53,224 nucleotides of DNA from Clostridia bacterium (GCA_017428385.1 JAFRQX010000017.1:1-53224); one strand, 5' to 3'. Numbered from the stretch's first letter, positions 1 through 9,173 are shown. Made by a program: numbers and translations. The notes: generated by a model not told the origin, from the sequence alone.

Positions 1-1185
<1,185 letters not shown>

Positions 1186-1186
1186 A

Positions 1187-1220
1187 AATGCACAATGCAC
1201 AATGCATAATGCACAATGAT
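1187..1220. repeat. Heptamer array 2 (AATGCAC type)
   Basis: AATGCAC, AATGCAC, AATGCAT, AATGCAC, AATGAT in strict 7-bp register, starting 1 nt after the tgt hairpin. Confidence 0.85.
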
Positions 1221-1300
1221 CAGTTGGTTTTCCAGCCATGGTTTTATTCTCCGTTACCAATACCGGCGTGGACCGGATAACAATACAGGAGGAAATAAAC

Positions 1301-1936
1301 ATGAAGATCTTACCCGTTAGCGACCCGTCATTCCAGAACTACGGCCAGGTGATGACCGGCTACGACCTGAAGGAACTGCTGGAGACCCTGGACAAGGTTA
1401 CTCCCTGCCCGGACGGCGTGGAATACGTTCCGGAACAGCCCGAACTGCAGGCGCTGGCCATCGAGAAGGACCTGCGGAACAACGCCTATGGCGGAATGCC
1501 CATCCAGATCGGCTGGTGCAACGGCCACAACACGAAGATGAACTGCCTGGAGTATCACCGGGACAGCGAGCTGAACGTCGGTACGGAAGATTTCATCCTG
1601 CTGCTGGCCAAGCGCGAAGACATCGTGGACGGCGTGCTGGATACCGATAAGGTGGTTGCCTATCTGTGCCCCGCCGGCGTGATGGTTGAAGTTTATGCCA
1701 CGACCCTGCACTACGCTCCCTGCAGCGCCAAGAAGGGCCAGGGCTTCAAGGTGATCGTGGTTCTGCCCAAGGGAACGAACCTGGCCAAGCCCGAGTTCAC
1801 CGTGAAGAACGCTGAAGACGAACTGATGACCGCTGCCAACAAGTGGCTGCTGGCTCATGCGGATTCCGCTGAAGCCGCTTCCGGCGCGAAGGTCTGCATC
1901 AAGGGTGTGAACCCCGACATCGCGGATCTGATCTGA
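1301..1936 (+). CDS. DUF4867 family protein (cupin-like)
   Basis: A 211-aa cytoplasmic protein that I recognise as DUF4867 from the blocks YGGMPIQIGWCNGHNTKMNC, YHRDSELNVG, ATTLHYAPC and VVVLPKGTN. The spacing of His and Glu residues (CLEYHRDSE, then TLHYAPC) resembles a metal-binding cupin barrel. In other Clostridia the family tends to lie near sugar isomerase and carbohydrate genes, so a sugar-related role is possible but unproven. The ATG at 1301 follows AGGAGGAAATAAAC; a longer open frame from 1238 has no ribosome site and covers non-conserved sequence. A strong terminator follows. Confidence 0.8.
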   Translation: MKILPVSDPSFQNYGQVMTGYDLKELLETLDKVTPCPDGVEYVPEQPELQALAIEKDLRNNAYGGMPIQIGWCNGHNTKMNCLEYHRDSELNVGTEDFILLLAKREDIVDGVLDTDKVVAYLCPAGVMVEVYATTLHYAPCSAKKGQGFKVIVVLPKGTNLAKPEFTVKNAEDELMTAANKWLLAHADSAEAASGAKVCIKGVNPDIADLI

Positions 1937-1953
1937 TCAGCAATATAAACAGG

Positions 1954-1983
1954 GGACGCTGCAATGAACGCAGCGTCCTTTTT
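1954..1983 (+). terminator. Rho-independent terminator
   Basis: GGACGCTGC and GCAGCGTCC pair around AATGAAC, followed by TTTTT. The stem core is the same as that of the terminator at 2791-2824. Confidence 0.9.
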
Positions 1984-2096
1984 CATGTTGTGGTATAATA
2001 TATCTGTTAAGCTGACAAAACAAAGCAGGAAAAAACAGGATGTTTCCGCGCGGATCGTTTAATGTATTAACAATACGAGGACGGGAGGCAAAGAGT

Positions 2097-2777
2097 ATGG
2101 ACAGACCCATTACTACACTGTTTATGCTGATGTCGGTGGACGGAAAAATAAGCACGGGAGCGTCTGACGTGCTGGACGTGGACCAGGACTTCCCTTATAT
2201 GGATGGCGTCAAGGAAGGCCTTCATCAGTATTATGAGATAGAGCAGACCACGGACTTGTGGTCGCTGAACACCGGCAGGGTGCAGGCAAAGCTTGGGGTG
2301 AATGAAAAAGAGATGCCGCCCAAGACACCGGTTTCTTTTGTGCTGGTCGATAATTCCCATCTGAACGAGCACGGAGTCCGGTTTTTCTGCGAACTGTCGA
2401 AGCAGTTTGTGTTGATTACCACCAATCCGGATCATCCGGCCTTCAGGGTGAAGGCGGATAACCTGGGGATTATCCTTCAGGAAAAACCGTGCCTGGAAGA
2501 GGCACTTGTGAGGCTGAAGGAAGAATACGGGTGCGACAGGATCACGATCCAGAGCGGCGGAACCGTGAACGGACTGTTCCTGAGGGAAAAGCTCTTTGAC
2601 TTTGTGGACATCGTTGTGGCACCGGTGCTGGTTGGAGGAAAGAATACCTCCACCTTGATTGACGGCGAATCCATTACCACCAGGGAAGAACTGGACAAGC
2701 TGGGGATACTGAAGCTGATCGATTGCGAGCAGCTGGAAGACTCATACGTCAGGCTGAGGTATGAAGTGATCGGCTAA
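2097..2777 (+). CDS. RibD C-terminal domain (DHFR-fold) reductase
   Basis: A 226-aa stand-alone NADPH-dependent reductase of the RibD-C/dihydrofolate-reductase fold. It has the N-terminal strand LFMLMSVDGKIS and the nucleotide-binding stretch IQSGGTVNGLFL near residue 155, followed by DIVVAPVLVGGK. The deaminase domain of full RibD is absent, so it is either a separate pyrimidine reductase or, more likely, one of the many uncharacterised relatives. The ATG at 2097 follows GGGAGG; the frame stays open upstream to 2040 but without a ribosome site. It is flanked on both sides by terminators with the same stem, so it is probably a single-gene unit. Confidence 0.8.
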   Translation: MDRPITTLFMLMSVDGKISTGASDVLDVDQDFPYMDGVKEGLHQYYEIEQTTDLWSLNTGRVQAKLGVNEKEMPPKTPVSFVLVDNSHLNEHGVRFFCELSKQFVLITTNPDHPAFRVKADNLGIILQEKPCLEEALVRLKEEYGCDRITIQSGGTVNGLFLREKLFDFVDIVVAPVLVGGKNTSTLIDGESITTREELDKLGILKLIDCEQLEDSYVRLRYEVIG

Positions 2778-2790
2778 CAGAGGACAAAAG

Positions 2791-2824
2791 GCAAAGGACG
2801 CTGCAATGACGCAGCGTCCTTTGC
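2791..2824. terminator. Bidirectional terminator
   Basis: Perfect 14-bp stem (GCAAAGGACGCTGC and its complement) with loop AATGAC between two converging genes. The inner 9 bp and loop repeat the terminator at 1954. Confidence 0.85.
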
Positions 2825-2842
2825 TTATTCATATGCTGTGAA

Positions 2843-4342
2843 TTAAAGCTTATACAATTCGCTGAATTTCTTCTTCAGGTGGTTTGTATAAACCTTCGCG
2901 TCCAGCGGACCGCCCATGGCAGCAGGCAGCAGATCCTGCGGCTTTTTCAGGCTGCCGTACTGGTGAATCTTATCGGCCAGCCAGGCGGTAACGGGGGCAA
3001 GGTTGCCCTTTTCCACCGTGGTCCAGACGTCCACGTCCTTTTCCATCTGCCCCAGCATCTGCACGCCGTAGGCGCTGCCCAGGGCATAGCTGGGGAAGTA
3101 GCCGATGCCGCCGAAGGACCAGTGGCTGTCCTGCAGGACGCCGCGCTTATGATCCGGCACGTCCACGCCCAGCACTTCCTTGTACAGCCGGTTCCATTCA
3201 CCCGGAACATCCGCCACCTTCAGGTCGCCGGAAATCATGGCCTTTTCCAGCTCATAGCGGATCATGACGTGCAGGGAGTAGGTCAGTTCGTCCGCTTCGG
3301 TTCGGATCAGGGAGGGCTTGGACAGGTTGATGGCGGAATACAGCTCGTCTTCCGTGACGTCCTTCATCTGGGCGGGGAAGACTTCTTTCATGATCTTCAG
3401 CAGGGGAGTGCAGAAGGCGCGGCTGCGGCCGATGAGGTTTTCATAGAACCGGGACTGGCTTTCATGTACGCCCATGGATACGCCGTTGGCCAGATTGGAG
3501 AACTGCAGGTCGTCCCGGATGTTCAGCTCGTACAGGGCGTGACCGCCTTCATGGATGACGCTGTACATGCTGGAGAAGGGATCATTCTCATAATAGTGGG
3601 TGGTGATACGCACGTCCCACTTGTTGGTGCTGTCGGTGAAAGGATGCTCGGTTTCGCCCAGGGTGCAGTTCAGGGGATCAATACCTTCCAGGGCCATAAC
3701 CTTCCGGGAGAACAGGCGCTGGTCATGGACAGACCAGGGTCCTTTCATGAAGGTGGGAACCGGCTTTTCCCGGGCGGCCACTTCCTTAATGACCGGGGAC
3801 AGATCCTCCCGCAGGGTGCGGAAGAAGGGATCCAGGGATTCCATGGAAGCGCCTTTTTCAAACTGATCCAGCAGGACGTCATAGGCGGGCTTGGATGGAT
3901 CCTTCAGGGAGGCGAAGCGGCGGCGGAAGGCTACGATCTTTTCCAGATAGGGAGCAAACAGGTCCCAGTCGCTCTTTTCCTTCGCGTCATGCCAGACGGC
4001 GCCGGATTCGTTTGTCAGCTCCTGATAGGCAACGAACTCCTCCATGGGCAGGATGTTGTATTCATCATAATTCTCCTTCAACAGTTCCGCCTTGCGGAAG
4101 GTGACCTCGTCGGTCTCCTCTTTATGCTGCAGGATGGTCTCCAGCATTTCACCGGTTTCCGGGTTGACCAGCTGCTTGTAGGCCAGCTCGGTCAGGTAAG
4201 CCAGGGCCATACCCCGGCCCTTCCAGGAATTTTTGGGCGCGACGGTATCGCCATCCACGTACAAAATGCTCTGGGCGTGGTTCAGGGCATAGGTGGATTT
4301 TTCCAGTTCATCAAGTTTTGCGATTGCTTCGGTCAGATTCAT
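2843..4342 (-). CDS. Carboxypeptidase Taq (M32) metallopeptidase
   Basis: A 499-aa zinc or cobalt carboxypeptidase of family M32, which removes C-terminal residues from peptides in the cytoplasm. The family length is about 500. The metal motif HEGGH is near residue 262 (SVIHEGGHALYELN), followed by the conserved HESQSRFYENLIGRS about 30 residues later, which supplies the third ligand and substrate contacts. Further conserved blocks are RTEADELTYSLHVMIRYELE and HWSFGGIGYFPSYALG. It starts with ATG at 4342 after a purine-rich GGAGCGTG stretch. It is a single-gene unit divergent from the surface protein gene; the terminator at 2791 lies beyond its end. Confidence 0.93.
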   Translation of the reverse strand: MNLTEAIAKLDELEKSTYALNHAQSILYVDGDTVAPKNSWKGRGMALAYLTELAYKQLVNPETGEMLETILQHKEETDEVTFRKAELLKENYDEYNILPMEEFVAYQELTNESGAVWHDAKEKSDWDLFAPYLEKIVAFRRRFASLKDPSKPAYDVLLDQFEKGASMESLDPFFRTLREDLSPVIKEVAAREKPVPTFMKGPWSVHDQRLFSRKVMALEGIDPLNCTLGETEHPFTDSTNKWDVRITTHYYENDPFSSMYSVIHEGGHALYELNIRDDLQFSNLANGVSMGVHESQSRFYENLIGRSRAFCTPLLKIMKEVFPAQMKDVTEDELYSAINLSKPSLIRTEADELTYSLHVMIRYELEKAMISGDLKVADVPGEWNRLYKEVLGVDVPDHKRGVLQDSHWSFGGIGYFPSYALGSAYGVQMLGQMEKDVDVWTTVEKGNLAPVTAWLADKIHQYGSLKKPQDLLPAAMGGPLDAKVYTNHLKKKFSELYKL

Positions 4343-4417
4343 GGTTTCACGCTCCTTTTCTCAGGTATCGATTATATCAGACAAATGTTAAAAAAGTAAG
4401 AACAATTGTGCAAAATG

Positions 4418-4446
4418 TTGACACTGTATATTGCCGATGCTACAAT
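4418..4446 (+). promoter_or_regulatory. Sigma-A promoter of surface protein gene
   Basis: TTGACA, a 17-bp spacer, then TACAAT; the best match to consensus in the window. The expected start site is near 4453, giving a leader of about 70 nt. Confidence 0.85.
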
Positions 4447-4508
4447 ATGTGCCAATGTGGCAAACGGTTACGATCGTTACGGTTTGTCCGGACAAAAGCA
4501 CATATTGT
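4442..4508. promoter_or_regulatory. Nested dyads in promoter and leader
   Basis: ACAATATGTGC (4442-4452) is matched by its perfect reverse complement at 4498-4508. Inside lie TGCCA-ATG-TGGCA (4450-4462) and the perfect 14-bp palindrome TTTGTCCGGACAAA (4483-4496). The left outer arm overlaps the -10 box, so the outer dyad is likely a DNA site, whereas the inner palindrome could act as DNA operator or RNA hairpin. Confidence 0.6.
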
Positions 4509-4524
4509 TAGGAGACAGGACCCG

Positions 4525-6870
4525 ATGGATACGCGCGAGACAGGGAAGCATACAAGCTGGCGGGGATTTTTTTCTTTTTTGGCCGTTTTGGTGATGATGA
4601 CGGTATTTCTGACCGGGGGAGCGGCCGCGGAACAGACTGAAGCGCATACCCACGAAGGATGGACGGCGGTTGAAACATTGCCGACAGCATCCGGACAATA
4701 CTATCTGGCAAAGGATATTGAAATCTCTTCTGCCTGGACAATCGGGAGCGGAGTGGAAATTTCACTGTGCCTGAACGACCATTCTATTACCATGACAGCT
4801 GCGGGGTTGGAAATTATAATCGATGGCGGTACCCTGAACCTGTACGACTGCGGGACGACAGAGCACAGCTATACAACCGATACCTGGCCTGCGGTGATCG
4901 GCAGCGGATCCGGTTCCTTTACCGGAGGCTATATTACCCATGCCGCGGGTAAAAACGGTCCCGCAATCCGTATAAATAAGGGCGAGTTTAATATGTACGG
5001 CGGTACACTGATCGGAAACAACAATGTTAACGATCAGTATTATTCCGGTGCGGTAGATATGGCTGCCGGCACCTTTAATCTGTACAACGGAACTATTGCG
5101 GGCAATCAGGGAAGCAGTAGATTAGGCGGCGGAGCGGTATACAAAACCGGCGGCGCAATGAACATATATGGCGGAGAGATCAGGCACAATTACGCCGAGT
5201 ACGGCGGAGGTGTACTGTCTTATGGCGGCACTACGATAATGAGAGGCGGCAGTATTCATCATAATACAGGCAATGCTGCCGGGGGTTTTTTTATAGCTGA
5301 AGGAACAGTTTCCATGTCAGGGGGCAGTATTGCTGATAATTCTGCGGCAAATGTCGGCGGGATGGTAGTGAACGGAACATTCAATATGTCCGGAGGCAGC
5401 ATTACGGGAAACACCGATTCCAGCGAGTATGGCTGCATATGTATTGGCGGGACAATGAACCTGTCCGGGGGCAGTATTACAGGAAACACTTCGAAAGATG
5501 GCGCTGTCCAAAATGCAGGAACGTTCAATATTTCCGGCAATCCGGTGGTTACCGGCAACAAGGCCCCAAACGGTAATGAGATAAATGTTTATCTGCCCAG
5601 GGGCAAGACCGTTAATGTTACAGGCACGATGACCGGCGGCGCGTCCGTCGGTATAACCACAGAGACCGCACCGACAGCGGGAAATCCGGTTAAATTCGGC
5701 CTGAAATACAAAACAAACAATACAGACTCTCCGGATAAATGGTTTACCAGCGACAAGGGCTATGACGTGCTCGTGATGAACGATACAGCTGATCAAAACG
5801 CCTATGTTGCGGCTAAGGTCACCCTGACCTATGACGGAAACGGTGCGGACTCGGGAAATGTACCTGCCGCAAAGACCGTCACCCATGGGACCGTCGTAAC
5901 AGTAGAGGGTGCGGGAACCCTGAAAAAGGCAGATCACTTCTTCAGCGGCTGGGGACTGGAACCGGGATCACGCCGTTCTGTTGAATCGGGCGATGCTGCG
6001 TCGGATGACGAAGGACGGGGGTTCTACGATTCAGGAGATTCCATTGAGATGGATGGAAATATTACCCTGTATGCCCAGTGGGACGAAGGCCATACTGTGA
6101 CCTGGCAGAATGGGGACGGTTCTGTCCTGGATGAGAAAACATGGAAGAGTGGAGATCCGGAGCCGGAAACGGAAAAGACGCCCACGAAGAAGCCGGACGA
6201 GCAGTATATTTATACTTTCTTCGAGTGGGAAGAACCTGTGATTGACGAGGATGGAAACCGGATTTATAAGCCAAAGTTTACAACGACGCTGCAAAAGTAT
6301 ACAATCACCTTTGTGGATGAGGATAACAGCGTCCTGAAGGCGGCAACTGAATATGAGTACGGGAACGTGCCGGTGAAGCCGGAAGACCCGGCCGGTAAAG
6401 AAACAGAGAAGGATATCCTGACCTTTACGGGTTGGAGTGATGGAACCACCACCTATGCTCCCGGCGCGACACTGCCTGAGGTGAAGAAGAACATGATCTA
6501 TAAGGCGGTGTACAGTGCTGCGGATAAACCGGCTGCAACGGCAGCGGTGGGACTGGGAGCGGCTCCGTCTGAGAGTCCGTCTGCAAGCCCTTCTGCGACA
6601 CCGACGGCAACGCCTGCAGCGGTACCGGCAGCGACGCCTGCGCCGACCGTTACAGCAGCACCCACCGCAACACAGACGCCGGTGATTACAGCAGCGCCGA
6701 CGGTCAATCCGACAACCACACCTACGGCAGCTCCGACATTAACGCCCAAGCCGGTGCCGAAGACCGGAGACAGCGAGGATCTGTTCCTGTGGACTGGCCT
6801 GATGGCTCTTTGTGCGGGTGTGCTGGCAGTGATGCTGTTTGCTATTCCTTATCTGAAGAGAAGGAAGTAA
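4525..6870 (+). CDS. Sortase-anchored beta-helix surface protein
   Basis: A 781-aa cell-wall protein. Residues 1-36 are a long signal peptide (FFSFLAVLVMMTVFLTGG, then AAAE). About 90-340 hold short Gly/Asn-rich repeats of the GGSITGN type that predict a right-handed beta-helix. About 430-515 and 590-665 resemble Listeria-Bacteroides (InlB-type) repeats, with GWGLEPG...LYAQW and FTGWSDG...YKAVY. About 678-743 are a Pro/Ala/Thr wall-spanning stalk. The end is a sorting signal: VPKTGD near 745, a membrane segment and RRK. The ATG at 4525 follows GGAGACAGG; the open frame from 4318 begins upstream of the promoter. It is followed 15 nt later by a sortase, its likely partner. Role: adhesion or glycan binding, inferred. 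Confidence 0.88.
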   Translation: MDTRETGKHTSWRGFFSFLAVLVMMTVFLTGGAAAEQTEAHTHEGWTAVETLPTASGQYYLAKDIEISSAWTIGSGVEISLCLNDHSITMTAAGLEIIIDGGTLNLYDCGTTEHSYTTDTWPAVIGSGSGSFTGGYITHAAGKNGPAIRINKGEFNMYGGTLIGNNNVNDQYYSGAVDMAAGTFNLYNGTIAGNQGSSRLGGGAVYKTGGAMNIYGGEIRHNYAEYGGGVLSYGGTTIMRGGSIHHNTGNAAGGFFIAEGTVSMSGGSIADNSAANVGGMVVNGTFNMSGGSITGNTDSSEYGCICIGGTMNLSGGSITGNTSKDGAVQNAGTFNISGNPVVTGNKAPNGNEINVYLPRGKTVNVTGTMTGGASVGITTETAPTAGNPVKFGLKYKTNNTDSPDKWFTSDKGYDVLVMNDTADQNAYVAAKVTLTYDGNGADSGNVPAAKTVTHGTVVTVEGAGTLKKADHFFSGWGLEPGSRRSVESGDAASDDEGRGFYDSGDSIEMDGNITLYAQWDEGHTVTWQNGDGSVLDEKTWKSGDPEPETEKTPTKKPDEQYIYTFFEWEEPVIDEDGNRIYKPKFTTTLQKYTITFVDEDNSVLKAATEYEYGNVPVKPEDPAGKETEKDILTFTGWSDGTTTYAPGATLPEVKKNMIYKAVYSAADKPAATAAVGLGAAPSESPSASPSATPTATPAAVPAATPAPTVTAAPTATQTPVITAAPTVNPTTTPTAAPTLTPKPVPKTGDSEDLFLWTGLMALCAGVLAVMLFAIPYLKRRK

Positions 6871-6885
6871 AAGAGGGTAAAGGTC

Positions 6886-7845
6886 ATGCCGTATTATCCG
6901 GAGAGAAGACCGGATCCGTATGCGGAAGAGCGGAAGCGGATCGAAGAAGCCGCGGCGCGGAAAAAGCGCCGCCGGCTGATCCTTGCTGCCGTGTTTGCCC
7001 TGATGATTATATACAGCGTGATCCGGCTGATCGCCTACGGCGCGGAATACTATTCCTCCCGGGAGACCAGCCAGGCCCTTTATGAACTCTATGAAGAACC
7101 TACAGAGGCGGTTGCTGTCACTCCGAAGGCGGCCCCGACAGCTGTGCCCGTAACAGCGGCCCCGCAGCAGGAAATGACGACCCCGGAACCGACACAGTCC
7201 GTTTTCCTGCCGCCGGTTCCGTATCCGGATAATCCGAATCTCCAGGTTTCGGAGCGCTTTCGGAAACTGAAAAAGAAGAGCAGCTATATCATGGGCTGGC
7301 TGAGCGTGGACCAGCTGGAGGAAGCGGTTGGCCTGAAGGACAACACTTTCTTCCTGACCCATGACATCAACGGAAAGAAAAACGCGAACGGCGCGATCTT
7401 TACCGATTCCAGCATCAATCTGCTGACAAGGCCCTACACGGTATTTCTGTTCGGCCATAACATGAAGAGCGGGAACATGTTCGGCCGGCTGCGGAAGTAT
7501 AAGGAAAGCGCCTATTACTACAAGCACAGGATTATTACTTTTGACAGCCAGTATGAGGACGGGCAGTACGCTGTGTTTGCCGTGGCGGACATCAACACGG
7601 AACCGGGAGACCGGAATTACTACAACCTGTGGGCACTGGATTCCAACCGGGTGGATGAGCGGGAAGAAGCTCTGAAACAGCTGCTTGCCCGGTCTTATCA
7701 CGCGAATATGCTGGACGTGCGGCCGGATGAACAGCTGCTGATTCTGGTGACCTGCGACCATAAGGAAACGGACCGCCTGGTTGTTGCCGCACGGAGGCTG
7801 CGGGACGGAGAAAGCGAGAATAACCTTACGCTTCCGCGTTATTAA
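6886..7845 (+). CDS. srtB: Class B sortase
   Basis: A membrane-bound transpeptidase of 319 aa. Residues 1-28 are basic and cytoplasmic, 29-50 are a membrane anchor (LILAAVFALMIIYSVIRL), and 60-115 are a Pro/Thr-rich linker. The catalytic domain follows, with His in LFGHNMKSG near 189, Cys in LILVTCDHK near 289 and Arg seven residues later in TDRLVV. The class B type is indicated by SINLLTRPYTVFLFGHNM and the extra helices between His and Cys. The gene follows its presumed substrate by 15 nt after a GAGGG site, so the two are co-transcribed. The substrate motif VPKTG differs from the NPQTN of staphylococcal SrtB but resembles the (S/P)PxTG motifs of Clostridioides SrtB. Confidence 0.92.
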   Translation: MPYYPERRPDPYAEERKRIEEAAARKKRRRLILAAVFALMIIYSVIRLIAYGAEYYSSRETSQALYELYEEPTEAVAVTPKAAPTAVPVTAAPQQEMTTPEPTQSVFLPPVPYPDNPNLQVSERFRKLKKKSSYIMGWLSVDQLEEAVGLKDNTFFLTHDINGKKNANGAIFTDSSINLLTRPYTVFLFGHNMKSGNMFGRLRKYKESAYYYKHRIITFDSQYEDGQYAVFAVADINTEPGDRNYYNLWALDSNRVDEREEALKQLLARSYHANMLDVRPDEQLLILVTCDHKETDRLVVAARRLRDGESENNLTLPRY

Positions 7846-7885
7846 GCCGCATTTTCCGGCAGAAAAAAAGTCCTGAAAAAAGTGC

Positions 7886-7914
7886 TTTACAAAGCGAAAA
7901 TTCTATGATAATAT
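7886..7914 (+). promoter_or_regulatory. tRNA-Ala promoter
   Basis: TTTACA, 17-bp spacer, TAATAT. The -10 box ends 11 nt before the first tRNA base. Confidence 0.75.
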
Positions 7915-7925
7915 ACCATCTGTTC

Positions 7926-7998
7926 GGGGCATTAGCGCAGTTGGTAGCGCACAACACTGGCAGTGTTGGGGTCAGGAGTTCGAATCTCCTATGCTCCA
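7926..7998 (+). tRNA. tRNA-Ala (anticodon GGC)
   Basis: A 73-nt cloverleaf. The acceptor arm GGGGCAT/ATGCTCC contains the G3-U70 wobble pair that identifies alanine tRNAs; the discriminator is A. The anticodon arm is CAACA-CTGGCAG-TGTTG with anticodon GGC, and the T-arm is CAGGAGTTCGAATCTCC. CCA is not encoded. A single-gene unit with its own promoter and terminator. Confidence 0.96.
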
Positions 7999-8005
7999 CA
8001 AAAAA

Positions 8006-8036
8006 CGGATCACCTTTAAGGTGATCCGCTTTTTTT
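8006..8036 (+). terminator. Terminator of tRNA-Ala
   Basis: Perfect 10-bp stem CGGATCACCT/AGGTGATCCG with loop TTA, followed by C and seven T. Confidence 0.95.
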
Positions 8037-8038
8037 GT

Positions 8039-8217
8039 GCCGCCTAGGCGGCTTCGAATTCCTGACTCGAAAACACTGCCAGTGGCAGTGAGGGGGGAAA
8101 GCCGCCGAGGACCTCCAGTGGAGGAAATTTCGTCGGCGGCTTTCTCAACCGAAACGAGCGAGCACCCCAGTGGGGAGTCGCGACGATTGAGGTTGCGGAA
8201 CAGGAGTTCGAATCTCC
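8039..8217 (+). repeat. T-arm-bounded structured element
   Basis: It begins with the perfect palindrome GCCGCCTAGGCGGC (8039-8052). At 8053-8064 lies TTCGAATTCCTG, which inverted reads CAGGAATTCGAA; at 8201-8217 lies CAGGAGTTCGAATCTCC, identical to the T-arm of the tRNA-Ala gene at 7973-7989. Between these inverted ends are three hairpins: CACTGCC-AGT-GGCAGTG (8074-8090), CCTCC-AGT-GGAGG (8112-8124) enclosed in a perfect 11-bp helix AAAGCCGCCGA/TCGGCGGCTTT (8098-8108 with 8133-8143), and CCCC-AGT-GGGG (8165-8175). An open frame runs through but has no ribosome site. It could be a miniature mobile element or a structured RNA. Confidence 0.65.
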
Positions 8218-8239
8218 GGGCAGGGGAACCTTGGAGAAA

Positions 8240-8280
8240 AATGAATACTGAAAACTTAAGACTTAAAACTTAAAAATGTG
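8240..8280. repeat. Heptamer array 3 (ACTTAAA type)
   Basis: AATGAAT, ACTGAAA, ACTTAAG, ACTTAAA, ACTTAAA in 7-bp register, running into a hairpin GGGAACG/CGTTCCC at 8280-8301. The rest of the stretch to 8438 holds no gene; it contains the dyad at 8391 and a short palindrome CGAAAATTTCG near 8310. Confidence 0.8.
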
Positions 8281-8390
8281 GGAACGAAAAGAACCGTTCC
8301 CTGTCCCCTCGAAAATTTCGGGAACTAAATTCATCCATTCAGCGTCTAACCCATTGACGGCGAAATACGTCACCGGCCAATCCTTTCCGG

Positions 8391-8407
8391 ATCACGAATT
8401 CCGTGAT
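8391..8407. promoter_or_regulatory. Dyad upstream of secreted protein gene
   Basis: ATCACG-AATTC-CGTGAT is a perfect interrupted palindrome 20 nt upstream of the ribosome site at 8427. It could be a repressor operator; no matching regulator is known. Confidence 0.4.
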
Positions 8408-8438
8408 AACATTGAATAAGTTCAACAGGAGGCTGAAG

Positions 8439-9173
8439 ATGATGAAAAAGAACCTGCTCACGGGATTTGTGTGTATCATGCTTTTGCTGCTCCTCTGTGT
8501 ATCCGCTGCGTATGCGGAGGATGCGGAGAAGAATCTTGCCGAATACGGGCTGAACCCGCAGGACATCCTCCTGGAGAAAATCAAATTCCTCCCGGATGAA
8601 AACGACATAAGGTACCCGTTTTCCCGGGAAGAACGCCCGTTTTATCTCTGGTTTGACGTCACGGGAGACGGTTGTGTGGATCTGTGCACCGAAAGGATGT
8701 TCGGAAGCGGAATGGTTCGCGTTCAACTGTCGGTCTACGATCCGCTGAATCAGAAAACCTACATTCTGGATGGCTATGATCACTATTTCCTGCTGGACAG
8801 TATTACGGACGGAAAAATTATCATCAATAAAGAAGGACCGTATGGTTACGGGGAACCTATCACAGATACCCGTGGCACCGTTATCCTGGACAATAACCGG
8901 CTGCTCTTTGTGGCTGCCATGGAACCGGCTTCCGGGGAGGGTAATCTGTTCGATCCGGCACAGGCAGCCGTTTCCGTGGATGAAGCTGTCCGGATTGCTT
9001 GCGACTATGTCCGGGAAAACCCGGACGTTCAATACCGCAATGAAGTCACCGTCGGTCACATTATGACTGAGGACGGGGAATCTTGCTGGCAGATTATGTT
9101 TTCCTGGATCGGGAACCAGCTCTATACCGTATGGGTAAACACGGAAACCGGTGAAGTGGAAAATGGGTTTTGA
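8439..9173 (+). CDS. Secreted protein with PepSY-like C-terminus
   Basis: A 244-aa exported protein of unknown function. Residues 1-27 form a signal peptide (LLLLLCVSAAYAED). The middle part has FDVTGDGCVDLCTERMFGSG, which resembles calcium-loop (FG-GAP/dockerin-like) sequence. The last 70 residues, from DEAVRIACDYVRENP to WVNTETGEVENGF, fit a PepSY-type fold, a domain that often inhibits proteases or senses envelope state. The start is the first of two adjacent ATGs after AGGAGG at 8427. It stands alone between two repeat-rich intergenic zones and has no operon partner. Confidence 0.7.
   Translation: MMKKNLLTGFVCIMLLLLLCVSAAYAEDAEKNLAEYGLNPQDILLEKIKFLPDENDIRYPFSREERPFYLWFDVTGDGCVDLCTERMFGSGMVRVQLSVYDPLNQKTYILDGYDHYFLLDSITDGKIIINKEGPYGYGEPITDTRGTVILDNNRLLFVAAMEPASGEGNLFDPAQAAVSVDEAVRIACDYVRENPDVQYRNEVTVGHIMTEDGESCWQIMFSWIGNQLYTVWVNTETGEVENGF

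Noticed and set aside
2879..4399. Long plus-strand frame opposite the carboxypeptidase
   Set aside because: Antisense of the M32 gene without recognisable motifs or a ribosome site.
4442..4508. Phase-variable invertible promoter
   Set aside because: The arms are only 11 bp, the -35 box lies outside, and no recombinase gene is near.
8201..8217. Second tRNA gene or tRNA pseudogene
   Set aside because: Only the T-arm matches; no acceptor, D- or anticodon arm can be formed upstream.
8037..8273. Open frame of 78 codons after the tRNA gene
   Set aside because: No ribosome site; it runs straight through the hairpins and T-arm copy of the structured element.
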